Part shown: positions 10,834 to 21,083 of the stretch, piece by piece | How the letters are laid out: each line of letters begins with the position of its first letter | Numbering within the stretch: position 1 is the stretch's first letter | From: Smittia aterrima | Taxonomy: Eukaryota > Arthropoda > Insecta > Diptera > Chironomidae | Direction: 5' to 3' | Assembly: GCA_033063855.1 (NCBI GenBank) | Contig: CP093829.1 | Coordinates: forward strand, 19,995,537-20,059,536 | Length of the DNA stretch: 64,000 bases | Position numbers and translations under genes: made by a program | Notes under the pieces: generated by a model | Database searches by the model: none | Seen by the model: the letters and a program-made list of their open reading frames with translations, nothing else | What the model was told of the DNA's origin: nothing

Positions 10834-11886
10834 ATGGATGAATATCGCCAAGACATCGTCGATAACATTAAGCATGAAGAGGAAAGACACTTCGTTTGCA
10901 TTTTACCAGAAGATTCAGAGACTGAAGATGAACTAGAAATTAAAGAAGTGAAAATTTTTGTGCGGAAATTTGACAAAATCTGGAAAAGTTCTGCAAAGTT
11001 ATTTGAATCTTATTTTGCTTGTGGAAAGTGCAAATATGTTAACAAGGACTCAGGAAACATGAAAAAACATTTAAAACTTTGCAAAACTCTTGAGAAGTGC
11101 GAAAAGTGTTGCCTGAAAAGCAAATTTCCAAAAATCATCAAATGTGTCTTCTGCGATACACAATTCAACTGCAAAAACTGCAAATCAATTCACACTTCTG
11201 ATGTTCATCACAAGGATTCAAATTGGCAGTGCAGCAAATGTGAATTTAAAACTTCAATCAGAGAAAGTCTGAGAGCACATTATCAGATTCACGTGAAGAA
11301 GTTTTCATGCCAAACTTGTAAGCGAAAATTTTCACAAAAGCCACTTTTGACAAATCATCAGCAACAGCACCGACATGGAGATTATGCAACGGAACCAGAA
11401 ATAAAATTTGAGTGCACAAAATGCGTTCATTCATTTGCAACAAAAGTCGGATTAAGACAACATGAAACGTACGTTCACAGCAAACTCAAATTTCACTGCG
11501 ATGTTTGTGGAAAAACAAAGAAAACTAAGCCTGAAATCCGAAAACACATGCAAACTCATCAGAAAGTTCAATGTCCAATTTGTCATCACTTGCTGTCCGA
11601 GTATCGTCTTCAGAGCCACATTGAGAAGCACTCAACAACACCAAAATTCAAATGCGATGATTGTAATAAAGTTTATTTCAATCAGAATGCTCTAAGCCAT
11701 CATAAGAGAATGAAGCACGAGATCGAGCAAGTTCAATGCGATTTGTGCCAGAAGATTTTGGAAAACAAACTTTTGTTGAGATTTCATATGAAAATTCATT
11801 TCATGGTTCCATGTCCAACATGCGGCAGATCGATAATGAAAGCCAGCTTAAGTCAGCACAAGAAGTCCCATTCATCACGCGAGTAG
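10834..11886 (+). CDS. C2H2 zinc-finger protein, family member 2 (premature stop)
   Basis: 350 residues, starting at the ATG shared by all members (MDEYRQDIVDNIKHE). In order: an acidic leader (about 1-55), a C2HC finger (about 63-83), a B-box-like Cys/His cluster (about 89-125), then eight C2H2 fingers. A TAG at 11884-11886 replaces a serine codon of the conserved RESLAC segment. Downstream the frame stays open for 54 more codons and still encodes the two last fingers. The gene is thus truncated by a single nonsense codon compared with its 406-residue neighbours, or is read through. The upstream intron and promoter element are intact. Likely a nuclear DNA-binding protein with altered C-terminus. 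Confidence 0.85.
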   Translation: MDEYRQDIVDNIKHEEERHFVCILPEDSETEDELEIKEVKIFVRKFDKIWKSSAKLFESYFACGKCKYVNKDSGNMKKHLKLCKTLEKCEKCCLKSKFPKIIKCVFCDTQFNCKNCKSIHTSDVHHKDSNWQCSKCEFKTSIRESLRAHYQIHVKKFSCQTCKRKFSQKPLLTNHQQQHRHGDYATEPEIKFECTKCVHSFATKVGLRQHETYVHSKLKFHCDVCGKTKKTKPEIRKHMQTHQKVQCPICHHLLSEYRLQSHIEKHSTTPKFKCDDCNKVYFNQNALSHHKRMKHEIEQVQCDLCQKILENKLLLRFHMKIHFMVPCPTCGRSIMKASLSQHKKSHSSRE

Positions 11887-12051
11887 TTGGCATGTGTTAT
11901 TGCGAAATGTCATCAAAAGTTTACGAACCTAAAAGAACTTGAAGATCACAAACAAATTCACATCGAAACGAAAATCTACAAATGCCCGAATTGCAATCAC
12001 CAAACAACAATTTTGCGGGATATGAAAAAACACATTCAGAGAATACATTAA
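11887..12051 (+). pseudogene. Orphaned last two zinc fingers of the gene at 10834
   Basis: In frame with the preceding gene after its TAG, this stretch encodes LACVIAKCHQKF and the terminal finger KCPNC...HIQRIH, ending at TAA 12049-12051, exactly where intact paralogues end. It has no other stop or frameshift, so the nonsense change is probably recent. Confidence 0.8.
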
Positions 12052-12117
12052 CTGCAATGTTCCATTTGCTTGTCATTCCTAATTATTTGTGAAATAAATC
12101 TGAATTCATTTAGAAGA

Positions 12118-12620
12118 AATTATATTTAAATTAACTTATCCCCTAAGCACTTGAAGACTTGGCTTGAAAAACTTGATTTTAATGTTCCATTTACTGCTCA
12201 GATCAGGAAGTGATTCGAAGATTTAGTTGAGACTTGCTCATAAAGTATTTGAGCGAGTAAAATAATTTCAAAAATAGAATGATATCAGTTTGGTTGTTCG
12301 GCATTGACAATGCCGCATTGATGCGTTTACGGTCATCGTGATCGCATCGCGTCTTTGGTCTGTCGAAACATTGCAGAAATATTTTGTCATAAGCCAAATA
12401 AGTGATAATTTGATTATTGTTGTCGACTTTTGATATTTCATAATTGCGAAAGACGCAAGCAGAGACGACTCGTGACAATATTTTCTTCGTCGATCCTTAT
12501 TCGATTGAGTTTATGCCTTTCATTGCTTCAGAGCTCAACAATGTAGATTTTGTTTGCCGACAGAAAATTTAAACTGTCAAATTTGAATCTGCGTCAGCCC
12601 TGAACTTTCTGCAGGGTCGA
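12118..12620. repeat. Inverted duplicate block upstream of a zinc-finger gene
   Basis: Matches the reverse complement of 56649-57146; a shorter version is at 41148-41470. All three lie directly upstream of class A zinc-finger genes (12844, 55199 and 39706). The open frame on the minus strand (12203-12478) and its relatives at 56787 and 41286 are conserved only as part of the block, and reading away from the gene they show no known domain. Confidence 0.75.
12598..12616 (+). promoter_or_regulatory. Class A dyad element upstream of the zinc-finger gene at 12844
   Basis: The sequence CCCTGAACTTTCTGCAGGG has complementary ends CCCTG/CAGGG. It recurs unchanged at 14260-14278 and, on the minus strand, at 41148-41166 and 56649-56667. 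Its position relative to the start codon is conserved. Function is inferred. Confidence 0.5.
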
Positions 12621-12843
12621 GAAATTAAATTAAAAATTATTTACTCGCTGAAATCGATTTAATTCGAATAGAAAGCGAAAGATCGAAGATAAAACAATAA
12701 AATAAAGTTCAATTACACCACGAGACGAGACTCTTTCAGGTAAATTAGAATAAATTTAGCTTAACTGATCACAAAAGTGAATATTTATTGTTTTTATATC
12801 AGACAGAAAATTGATTTGACATCAAAGAAATCTCGAGCTCGCA

Positions 12844-14064
12844 ATGGATGAATATCGCCAAGACATCGTCGATAACATTAAGCATGAAGAGGAAAGACAC
12901 TTCGTTTGCATTTTACCAGAAGATTCAGAGACGGACGAAGAACCTGAAGTGCAAGAATTTACAATTGTTTTACGGAAATTCGATAAAACCTGGAAAAGTT
13001 CTGCAAAGTTATTCGGATCATATTTTGCTTGTGGAAAGTGCGAATACGCAAACAAGAAGTTAGGACATTTAAACAGACATTTAAAAGTTTGTAAAACTCT
13101 TGAGAAGTGCGAAAAGTGTTGCCTGAAAAGCAAATCTGAAAAAATCATCGAATGTGGCTTCTGTGATCAACAATTCAAGTGCAACAACTGCAAGTCGATT
13201 CACATTTGGAAAATTCACCACAAGGATTCAAATTGGCACTGCAACAAATGTGATTACAAAACTTCAAACAAAATGCGTCTGAGACAACATTATCAATCTC
13301 ACGTGAAGAAGTTTTCATGCCAAACATGTGAGCAAAAATTTTCACAAAAGCAACTTTTGAAAAATCATCAACAGCAGCATCAACATGGAGATAACGCAAC
13401 GAAACCAACAATTAAATTTGAGTGCACAAAATGTGTTCATTCATTCGCAACAAAAGCCGGATTGAGACATCATGAAAAGAGAGTTCACAGCAAACTCAAA
13501 TTTTACTGCGACGATTGTGGAAAAACAACGAAAAATAAGAATGAACTCCGACAACACATGCTAACTCATCAAAAAGTTCCATGTCCAATTTGCCATCGCT
13601 TGATTGTTGAGCCTAGTCTTCAGAGCCACATTGAAAAGCATACGACCACTCCGAGATTTAAATGCGATGATTGCGATATAGTTTATTTCAACCAGAAAGA
13701 TCTGAACAGACATAAGAACAGAAAGCACAAGATCCAGAAAGTTCAGTGCGATTTGTGCCAGAAGATATTCAAGAACAAACTTTTGTTGAGAAATCACATG
13801 CATTATCATTTGATGGTTTCATGTCCAACTTGCGGCAGATCGACGAATAAACACTATTTAAGTCAGCACATGAAGACTCATTCATCATCACGAGAGTCAC
13901 TGGCTTGTGCAATCAAGAACTGCCGTCGAAAGTTTTCAAATATCAAAGAATTAGAACAACACAAACAGATCCACATCATACAGCGAATCTACAAATGCCC
14001 GAGTTGCTACCATCAATCGAAAACATTAAAGGATATGAAAAAACACATTCAGAAAAAACATTAG
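12844..14064 (+). CDS. C2H2 zinc-finger protein, family member 3 (intact, 406 aa)
   Basis: A complete reference member. The acidic leader is residues 1-55. A C2HC finger uses C63, C66, H79 and C83. A B-box-like cluster uses C89, C92, C104, C107, C113, C116, H120 and H125. Ten C2H2 fingers follow at about 133, 159, 194, 222, 247, 274, 302, 327, 354 and 385. The linkers are not the classical TGEKP. It is encoded by one coding exon after a predicted 63-base 5'-UTR intron, and AATAAA motifs follow the stop. The role is presumably sequence-specific DNA binding in the nucleus; I do not recognise an orthologue. The N-terminus is not a ZAD or BTB domain. The block from here to the clarin gene is mirrored at about 53.6-57.1 kb. 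Confidence 0.9.
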   Translation: MDEYRQDIVDNIKHEEERHFVCILPEDSETDEEPEVQEFTIVLRKFDKTWKSSAKLFGSYFACGKCEYANKKLGHLNRHLKVCKTLEKCEKCCLKSKSEKIIECGFCDQQFKCNNCKSIHIWKIHHKDSNWHCNKCDYKTSNKMRLRQHYQSHVKKFSCQTCEQKFSQKQLLKNHQQQHQHGDNATKPTIKFECTKCVHSFATKAGLRHHEKRVHSKLKFYCDDCGKTTKNKNELRQHMLTHQKVPCPICHRLIVEPSLQSHIEKHTTTPRFKCDDCDIVYFNQKDLNRHKNRKHKIQKVQCDLCQKIFKNKLLLRNHMHYHLMVSCPTCGRSTNKHYLSQHMKTHSSSRESLACAIKNCRRKFSNIKELEQHKQIHIIQRIYKCPSCYHQSKTLKDMKKHIQKKH

Positions 14065-14259
14065 ACTGCAATCTTCTACTTGCTTGTCAGCTAATTATTT
14101 GTGAAATAAATCTGAATTCGAATAAAGTTTTAAGTCTTTAGTCTTCTCTTAGTTTTCAGTTTCTCGGAATAGTAGAATGGATTTCAGATTGATTTAGAAA
14201 TTTTAAAAGAAAATAAATCCGATCAAAGAATTAAACTGTCAAATTTGAATCTGCGTCAG

Positions 14260-14278
14260 CCCTGAACTTTCTGCAGGG
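14260..14278 (+). promoter_or_regulatory. Class A dyad element upstream of the zinc-finger gene at 14509
   Basis: Identical to the element at 12598-12616 and again about 230-250 bases before a start codon. The 5'-UTR intron follows at 14404-14463. Confidence 0.5.
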
Positions 14279-14508
14279 TCGAGAAATTAAATAAAAAATT
14301 ATTTACTCTCCGTGAAATCGAAATAATTCAAATAGAAAGCGAAATATCGAAGATAAAACTATAAAGTAAAGTTCAATTACACCAGGAGACGAGACTCTTT
14401 CAGGTAAATTAGAATAAATTTAGCTTAACTGATCACAAAAGTGAAATTATTGTTTTTTATCAGACAGAAAATTGATTTGACATCAATCAAGGAAATCTCG
14501 AGCTCGCA

Positions 14509-15729
14509 ATGGATGAATATCGTCAAGAAATCGTCAATAACATCAAACATGAAGAAGAAAGACATTTTGTTTGCATCCTACCAGAAGATCCAGAGACAGA
14601 CGAAGAACCTGAAGTGCAAGAATTGAGAATTGTTGTGCGAAAATTTGACAAAACATGGAAAAGTTCTCCTGAGTTGTTCGAATCTTATTTTGCTTGTGGA
14701 ATGTGCGAATATGTCAACAAGAATTCAGGAAAAGTGGTCAGACATTCAAAAGTCTGTGAAACTCTTAAGAAGTGCGAAAAGTGTTGGCTGAAAAGCAAAT
14801 CTGAAAAAATCATCAAATGTATCTTCTGTGATCAACAATTCAATTGCAAGAACTGCAAGTCGATTCACATTTCCCAAATCTATCGCAAGGACTCAAATTG
14901 GCACTGCAGCAAATGTGAATTTAAAACTTCAATCAAATATTCTTTGAGAAAACATTATCAGTCTCACCTAAAGAAGTTTTCATGCCAAACTTGTGAGCAA
15001 AAATTCTCATTGAGTAATCAATTGAAAAATCATCAACAGCAACATCGACATGGAGAATACGCATCGAAACCAGAAATAAAATTTGAGTGCGCAACCTGCA
15101 TTTATTCATTCGCAACTAAATCCGGATTGAGACATCATGAAACGAGAGTTCACAGCAAACTCAAATTTTACTGCGACGATTGTGGAAAAACATCAAGAAC
15201 TAAGGCTATACTCCGACAACACATGGAAATACATCAGAAAGTTCCTTGTCCAATTTGTCATCACATGCTCGCTGAGTATCGTCTTCAGAGTCACATTGAC
15301 AAACACTCAACAACTGCAAGATTTAAATGCAATTCTTGTGATAAAGTTTATTTCAACCGACATGATCTAAACATTCACAAGAACAGAAATCACAAGATCG
15401 AGCAAGTTCAATGCGATTTATGCCAAAAGATTTTCAAGAACAAAATTTTGTTGAGAAATCACATGAATTATCATTTGAATGTTTCATGTCCAACTTGCGG
15501 CAGAACGATAAGAAAACACTATTTAAATCAGCACATGAAGCTTCATTCATCAAGGCGAGAGACGCTGTTTTGTCCAATTATAATTTGTCATCAAAAGTTT
15601 TCGAATCTAAAAGAACTTGAAGAACACAAGAGAATTCACATCGGACCGCAAATCTACAAATGCCCGAATTGCTACCATCAATCGAAAGCATTGCAGGATA
15701 TGAAAAGACACATTCAGAATAAACATTAG
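14509..15729 (+). CDS. C2H2 zinc-finger protein, family member 4 (406 aa)
   Basis: Full length, with the family leader (MDEYRQEIVNNIKHE), C2HC finger, Cys/His cluster and ten C2H2 fingers. One oddity is residue 125 (codon TAT at 14881-14883): it is tyrosine where the other copies have the last histidine of the B-box-like cluster. The second residue after its second cysteine pair also differs (CEKCW instead of CEKCC). The last finger is intact and the gene ends at TAG, with AATAAA about 35-50 bases on. It lies about 330 bases upstream of the clarin-like gene on the same strand, an arrangement repeated in mirror image by 55199-56416 and 53866-54859. Confidence 0.9.
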   Translation: MDEYRQEIVNNIKHEEERHFVCILPEDPETDEEPEVQELRIVVRKFDKTWKSSPELFESYFACGMCEYVNKNSGKVVRHSKVCETLKKCEKCWLKSKSEKIIKCIFCDQQFNCKNCKSIHISQIYRKDSNWHCSKCEFKTSIKYSLRKHYQSHLKKFSCQTCEQKFSLSNQLKNHQQQHRHGEYASKPEIKFECATCIYSFATKSGLRHHETRVHSKLKFYCDDCGKTSRTKAILRQHMEIHQKVPCPICHHMLAEYRLQSHIDKHSTTARFKCNSCDKVYFNRHDLNIHKNRNHKIEQVQCDLCQKIFKNKILLRNHMNYHLNVSCPTCGRTIRKHYLNQHMKLHSSRRETLFCPIIICHQKFSNLKELEEHKRIHIGPQIYKCPNCYHQSKALQDMKRHIQNKH

Positions 15730-15779
15730 ACTGTAATCTTGTCTTTGCTAATTATTTGTGAAATAAATTTGAATTCGAA

Positions 15780-16055
15780 TAAAGTTTTAAGTATTTAGTC
15801 TTCTCTTAGTTTTCAGTTTGATGAAGCTTCTGCTTGTGTTGCTGGCAATCGATTGTTCATCGTTGTCTCACAATCAACGACAAATTGAATTGCTTCTTAT
15901 CAAACTAAACGCGATAAGATAACAAACGGAAAATATTTCGTTGAATGTTCAGATCATCGCGACTTTGCTTTGCGAGCAATTCAAAATAATTTGAGATTTT
16001 CATTCAGTTCGCGATTGTCGTCGAGCAAGGAAAATGCAAAAATAATTCGAAGGCG
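15780..16055. repeat. Intergenic spacer between zinc-finger and clarin-like genes, partner 54860-55140
   Basis: Near-identical to the reverse complement of 54860-55140. It must hold the promoter and 5' UTR of the clarin-like gene and the 3' end of the zinc-finger gene. I see no further gene. Confidence 0.7.
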
Positions 16056-17049
16056 ATGAAGACGAAATGGACTTTGTTGCTTCTCACGGGAATCTTTTCG
16101 ACTCTTTCGGTGATTAATTTATCGATATCACTCGCAACAGATAATTGGGTAACAATCAATAAAGTCACGATTGACGATTCGCGGTAATTAATCGATTTGT
16201 GTTTTAGGTGAGCGCAGAAGCAAAGTATGACGACGAATTGTTACCTGTGCGCAATCTTGAGGCTTCTTACGGACTCTTTACCGGAAAACTACATCGATAT
16301 TTGTTGACTTCGTTGTCTCAACATGACTTGAGAGGTAAGAACGTCAAATTATTCTTTAATGTTGATTCTCACTCTCGTTTATTTAAGTTTTGTGCTCCTA
16401 CAGTTCGAACAAATGTTTCTACAGTTGTCATCAGTCAAGCGAACGCAGACTCGACGAGTTTGAGCGTTTAATGAATGACGAAGAACTGGCATCTTGCCCC
16501 GAATCAACATCGAAGACGACTCGTCGTTTTAACGATGAGCAGGTGAACACGACGACGTCATCGACTGTAGACATGAATCAATCGCGAGCAGCGGCGAAAT
16601 ATGAAAATGAATTCTTGAGTGCAGGCCTGTGGCTAACGACTGTCATATTTATAGCGGCAACTATCGCATTTGCATTGCTATCGATGTTTTTCTCTCTCAT
16701 CAACATTTGGTGGAATCCCGTTCGCTTCCTTCTTGGTGTCTTTGGTCTCTACGTTTGGAATGGATTGGCAATCGGTTGCTGCTGTCTCACGATGATCTTT
16801 TGGGTTTCTCAGTTCTCAATCTTTATCAAGAACAACATTGCGATCACTGATACTCTTCGAAGCGATGCACATTACACGTCAACTGACTTGGCAAGCCTTG
16901 GCTTCTCGTTTTGGCTGCTTCTACTCACAATCGCTTGTCATCTCATCAACATTGCGCTAGTTTATTATCGAAACTATTTGCTAGAGAGAGAACCGAAAGC
17001 ACCAGCGATAACCGTCAACAAAAACGACTCAACACTATTGGTTTACTAA
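16056..17049 (+). CDS. Clarin-like four-transmembrane protein, copy 1
   Basis: Three exons: 16056-16148, 16208-16334 and 16388-17049, giving 293 residues with consistent phases (0 then 1). The first exon supplies a hydrophobic segment from MKTKWTLLLLTG to ATDNW. The third exon holds three more membrane segments, including FGLYVWNGLAIGCC and LGFSFWLLLLTIACHLIN, which resemble the third and fourth segments of vertebrate clarins. A long, serine/threonine-rich loop lies between segments 1 and 2. Clarins are small tetraspan membrane proteins linked to sensory cells in vertebrates; the role in insects is not evident from sequence. The acceptor before exon 3 is AAG in this copy but CAG in the second copy, which may weaken splicing. 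Confidence 0.65.
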
Positions 17050-17365
17050 TGATGTGAGACTGTGCATTAAAGAGAATCGAAATTTTATCAGCTCGAGTTT
17101 GTCTTCATCCGCCGAGAGTCTCTCGAGAAAGAGTTTCTTAAATGGTTTTAATAAGCCACTTCAGAAGTGTTAAAACCAAACTTAATACAAAATTTATTTT
17201 CGTCCGCGACATTCGAGATGAAGATATTAAGTCTTGAACTTCTTTTCTTCTTTCTCCGTGCCGTTCATTAATCGAACGCGACTCATTTGAATTCCTCCGA
17301 TCATCCAACGAAAAGCAATCAAATTTAAATAATTTTATTTATTTCTAATTTTCGTTTAAAGCAGC
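17050..17365. repeat. 3' flank of clarin copy 1, inverted partner 53553-53865
   Basis: Continues the mirrored zinc-finger + clarin block. Matching ends near 17365, where the right-hand copy jumps to sequence matching 23665 onward, so about 6.3 kb present here is missing there. Confidence 0.75.
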
Positions 17366-18418
17366 GCGAGACTTTTTCCAGTTGACAGAACTTTGGAATT
17401 AATTCGCAAACGACACGAAAATATTTTTATTCGGGTTCTGAGCTTTGATCAAAAAAGAGCTGCGCCGATTTATTTAAATTTATCTCCGTTTCGAGGCATA
17501 AATTTAGATTCTGATTTGCTTCACTTTGACGATCGAAAGTTATTTTATTCACCTGTAGATTATTTGTTTGGAAACCAGCTCGAGCGTCGATTAGGCAAAG
17601 CCAAGATTATTCAAATGTGACGACTATTTTCAAGAAACATTAGTGTTTACGACTTCATTTGAGGCAGAGTCGCGCATAACTTAAGACTCTAAGCTCAGCC
17701 TCAACACTCTTGAAGTGGCCATAAATTTTAATTAGTTTAAAGGTTTTTTGTTTTACTGCAAACTGATTCAAAGTCTAATTGATTCCTCGCATTAAATCGA
17801 ACGGTTTAAGTTGAATGCCTTACAACTCGCAAGCAGAGCAATTGCACAATTGGTTGATATTTACACAAGACAAATGAATGAGGAAGCTGTTGCTGATAGG
17901 GCGAAACATTAATAGACTCGAAAGAGTGAGACGAAAGAAGAAATGTTTGTTTGTGTTGTGACTCAACTCACCTGTAACTTGTCTATCTTCTCTAGTTTGC
18001 ACACAATAAGAAACTCACGCTCGTTTTAATTTTCTTCGTTTGTTTCTTCATTTTCTGAGGAGAACAGAGAATTTTATTCTTCGATTAAGTTCCGCAATAA
18101 AGAAGCTAATCAGCGTTTGCTTCAACGTTCATGAAATCTCAAAGTCAACAGAATCTTCTCATGCTTGAAACACTTCGAATTCGTTCCCAAACGATTATCG
18201 TTTGCATGCTGATCATCATCGCCCTTTAATAAGGCAATTGCGTGCAGCAAACATTGCAAAACAATTTGCGAAATATTAATGCTCATGTTGATGGTTTTCA
18301 TGGAGCATTAGCGATGCATGTAATTATTTCTTGTTGGTTTCTTAAAGAGAATGCGATGCAAAAAAAATTGTTTCGGTGTCGGTTCATTAACCGTTTCTGA
18401 AAGGGACACGCCCGATCT
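17366..18418. other. Intergenic, no supported gene
   Basis: No supported coding region. A stretch near 17940-18030 loosely resembles 24850-24905 (ACTCACCTGTAA...TTCTC), a weak hint of an older repeat. Confidence 0.45.
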
Positions 18419-18727
18419 TTAATAATTCTGCGATCTCATGCACGAAACACGTTCAATCCAAACAATATTTCTCTTTAGCTTCTAATATCTCATTAATTGT
18501 GGCATTTCTAAAGCGATGATCATGATCAGTTTTCATCTCTCTCTCTCTCACTCACTTTTGGTGTGAAGTTTAATTTTTTCTTTATCTTCAGTAAAACAAC
18601 AAAACGGCTCAGCTTTCATTTCGATAATTAATCACAGCCTTTGAGTGTTCAGTTGATCGGCAAGTTGTGCTCGCCCAACTTTTGCCAATTCATCGCTTCA
18701 ATCGTTTAATGATCGATTTCCATCGAG
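18419..18727. repeat. Left arm of a local inverted repeat
   Basis: Reverse complement of 19859-20169, about 310 bases per arm with a spacer of about 1.1 kb. A third copy in this orientation lies at 31440-31680, 3' of the Pax gene. It includes the string TCTCATTAATTGTGGCATTT and a CT repeat of variable length. Confidence 0.85.
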
Positions 18728-19858
18728 TTTTTGTTTCGCTTCGACTCTTCATCTTGTTAGGTGAAAGAAAAACTTAAATATTTCTTTGTGTAATCTGATG
18801 AACCTGTGGCAATCAAAGCGAGCAAGTCAGCCTCGTAATTCTCATTTTCAGAGAAACTCCGATTCGATCAACGCCCTGAGATATTTTACAAACTTGCGTT
18901 CGGCTCAACACTGTTTTTAATTGCTGAGCAGCTTTAATAAATCGCCCAAGGCTGTGACCACCCATGAAAGGAAAGTTGTGAATGCTGAAAGGACATAAAT
19001 TTTGAATTTCAAGAAACTAAAGTTTCTTCAAAGATCTTCGCAAGTCTAATGAAGAGATAAGCGATCGGCATAAAAATTCAAGCCAAATTTAATGATCTAA
19101 TAACAGTCCAGAGCTCTTAGCTCAATTCTATTCAGAAAGCAGCAAAGCGATAAATAATAAAGTGGCGTCGGAAATGTGTAAACATTTAATGCCGATAACA
19201 AACGATCTCTCGACGTAATCTGTATGTTTTCCAAAATTGAAAATTGATTGCCTTTCGATAAGCCACGGAAACAATGGCGAGTCTATCATTAAACATTTTT
19301 ACCTGATGCTCTGCTGCTTTCTGTCTGGATGCATCACCTGGAACTTGCATCCGACACAGGAACCGATAATTAAAATGTGTTTTGAAAAATGATCGAGGAA
19401 TGAAACTACTGGATCGACGCCTTCGAGCTAAGAGCCGTGTACGACTTTGTTGGGAATTGCTTTTATTGTTTAAATCTCGCATTTTATGGGCTCGTTGAGA
19501 GAGCAGTCTTAACGATTTTTCAATTATTTAATAAACTTTTTTACGACGCACCGTTTTATTTTGCAATAAATTGCGATTTTAGTTCGCGCTGTCCCCTTGA
19601 TTTTAATGTTCAACTTCGGAGCAAGTTTTCTGCTTCAAGAACTTTTTTTTAAAGCAGAAAACGATTAAAATTCCGATTGGTTCCCGATGAACTTTGTTTG
19701 TTTTCACGATGAATTATTAAAGTTTACTTTGTAAGTCAAACGTTTATGGGCATCGTCGATGACTCGAAGACACAAATCTTCTTTCAAAAACTCATCTCAG
19801 AAATTATTTAAAGTAGTTCAAGAGTTCAATTCTTTCTCTTGACAAGACAAAGCGAAGC
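18728..19858. other. Spacer of the local inverted repeat
   Basis: No supported gene. Part of it (about 19240-19340) matches 34300-34380 in the same orientation around ATTGATTGCCTTTCGATAAG. Confidence 0.5.
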
Positions 19859-20290
19859 AAAGATGGAAATCGATCATTAAACGATTGAAGCGATGAATTG
19901 GCAAAAGTTGGGCGAGCACAACTTGCCGATCAACTGAACACTCAAAGGCTGTGATTAATTATCGAAATGAAAGCTGAGCCGTTTTGTTGTTTTACTGAAG
20001 ATAAAGAAAAAATATTAAACTTCACACCAAAAGTGAGAGAGAGCAAGAGATGAAAACTGATCATGATCATCGCTTTAGAAATGCCACAATTAATGAGATA
20101 TTAGAAGCTAAAGAGAAATATTGTTTGGATTGAACGTGTTTCGTGGATGAGATCGCAGAATTATTAAAGCTATGATATCGTCCATCGTGACGCAGCAACT
20201 CACAACGTTTTTGTGATCGATTGATTGAACAGCCGAACAACGGTTAGTAATTTCCAGACAAAAGCGCTAACAATGAGAAACATTATTCGA
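19859..20290. repeat. Right arm of the local inverted repeat plus extension
   Basis: 19859-20169 is the inverted partner of 18419-18727. The next 120 bases (about 20160-20290) match the reverse complement of 31330-31450, so the whole arm is an inverted copy of the Pax 3' flank at 31330-31680. Confidence 0.8.
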
Positions 20291-20365
20291 GTAATCAAGC
20301 AGTGTTTAATCAGATGCGAAGAAGTTCATTATTTGAACTCTTTCAAGCTGAAGGAAAGCTATGGA

Positions 20366-20998
20366 CTCAAAGTCACTTCGAATCATAACTCGATCTGACA
20401 TTTTCACTGCACAAACTTTCAAGAAAAACGTTGTTCACCGATGTTTAACAGAAATTGCAGAAATTTGATCCGAGAGGTTAGCGCAAGTTGATGTAAGTCT
20501 TCATTTATTAATTTCTTATAAAATCGCATTCAACACCTTCGACTGCTTTTGTTGATTTATCTCCCCGGAAGTTGATAAAGTCCGATTTGCGTTACGATTT
20601 GTGGTTAGAAGGATTCAAATCCTGAAAATCTTCATTTTAATGAATCCGCAATATTTAATTTTTATGTTTATGAGTTTTTAATGAGCGATTTAGCGTTCGC
20701 TTCAGGTTTCAAACCAAATTTTATTATCATTCCACGACGAAGTCAATAAATGAGCCAACGATGAGCATAAATTTGCTAAATTACAGCAATTTATTTGCAT
20801 TCGACTCGAGATTATTTATTCAAATCGTCTTCGTTCAAACTCAATCCTCGCGGCGACGGAATCTTCAGAAGGAAGACAACAAAGTTGATCCATATCGCAT
20901 GAGCCATAAATCAAACATCAATCAATCTAATGTGTGCAATTTATCGAACATTCTCCGCGTCTTTAATTTTTTGTGCGATGCGCTCGCGATGATCTCAT
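20366..20998. repeat. Direct copies of the 5786 and 8216 blocks, brought together
   Basis: 20366-20492 matches 5786-5915 and 20846-20998 matches 8216-8378, same strand and same order. The intervals are shorter here. Confidence 0.75.
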
Positions 20999-21083
20999 GT
21001 GAACGATGTCAAGGACATTCCTTAATGCTTTCTCACTTTCTATTTTTGTCACGTCTTTGGGATTTTAAAATGAAATTTTTTGA

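Noticed and set aside
12203..12478. 91-codon minus-strand frame with relatives at 41286 and 56787
   Set aside because: Three copies exist because the block is repeated. One copy is cut off after 60 codons, indels change the frame, and there is no recognisable domain.
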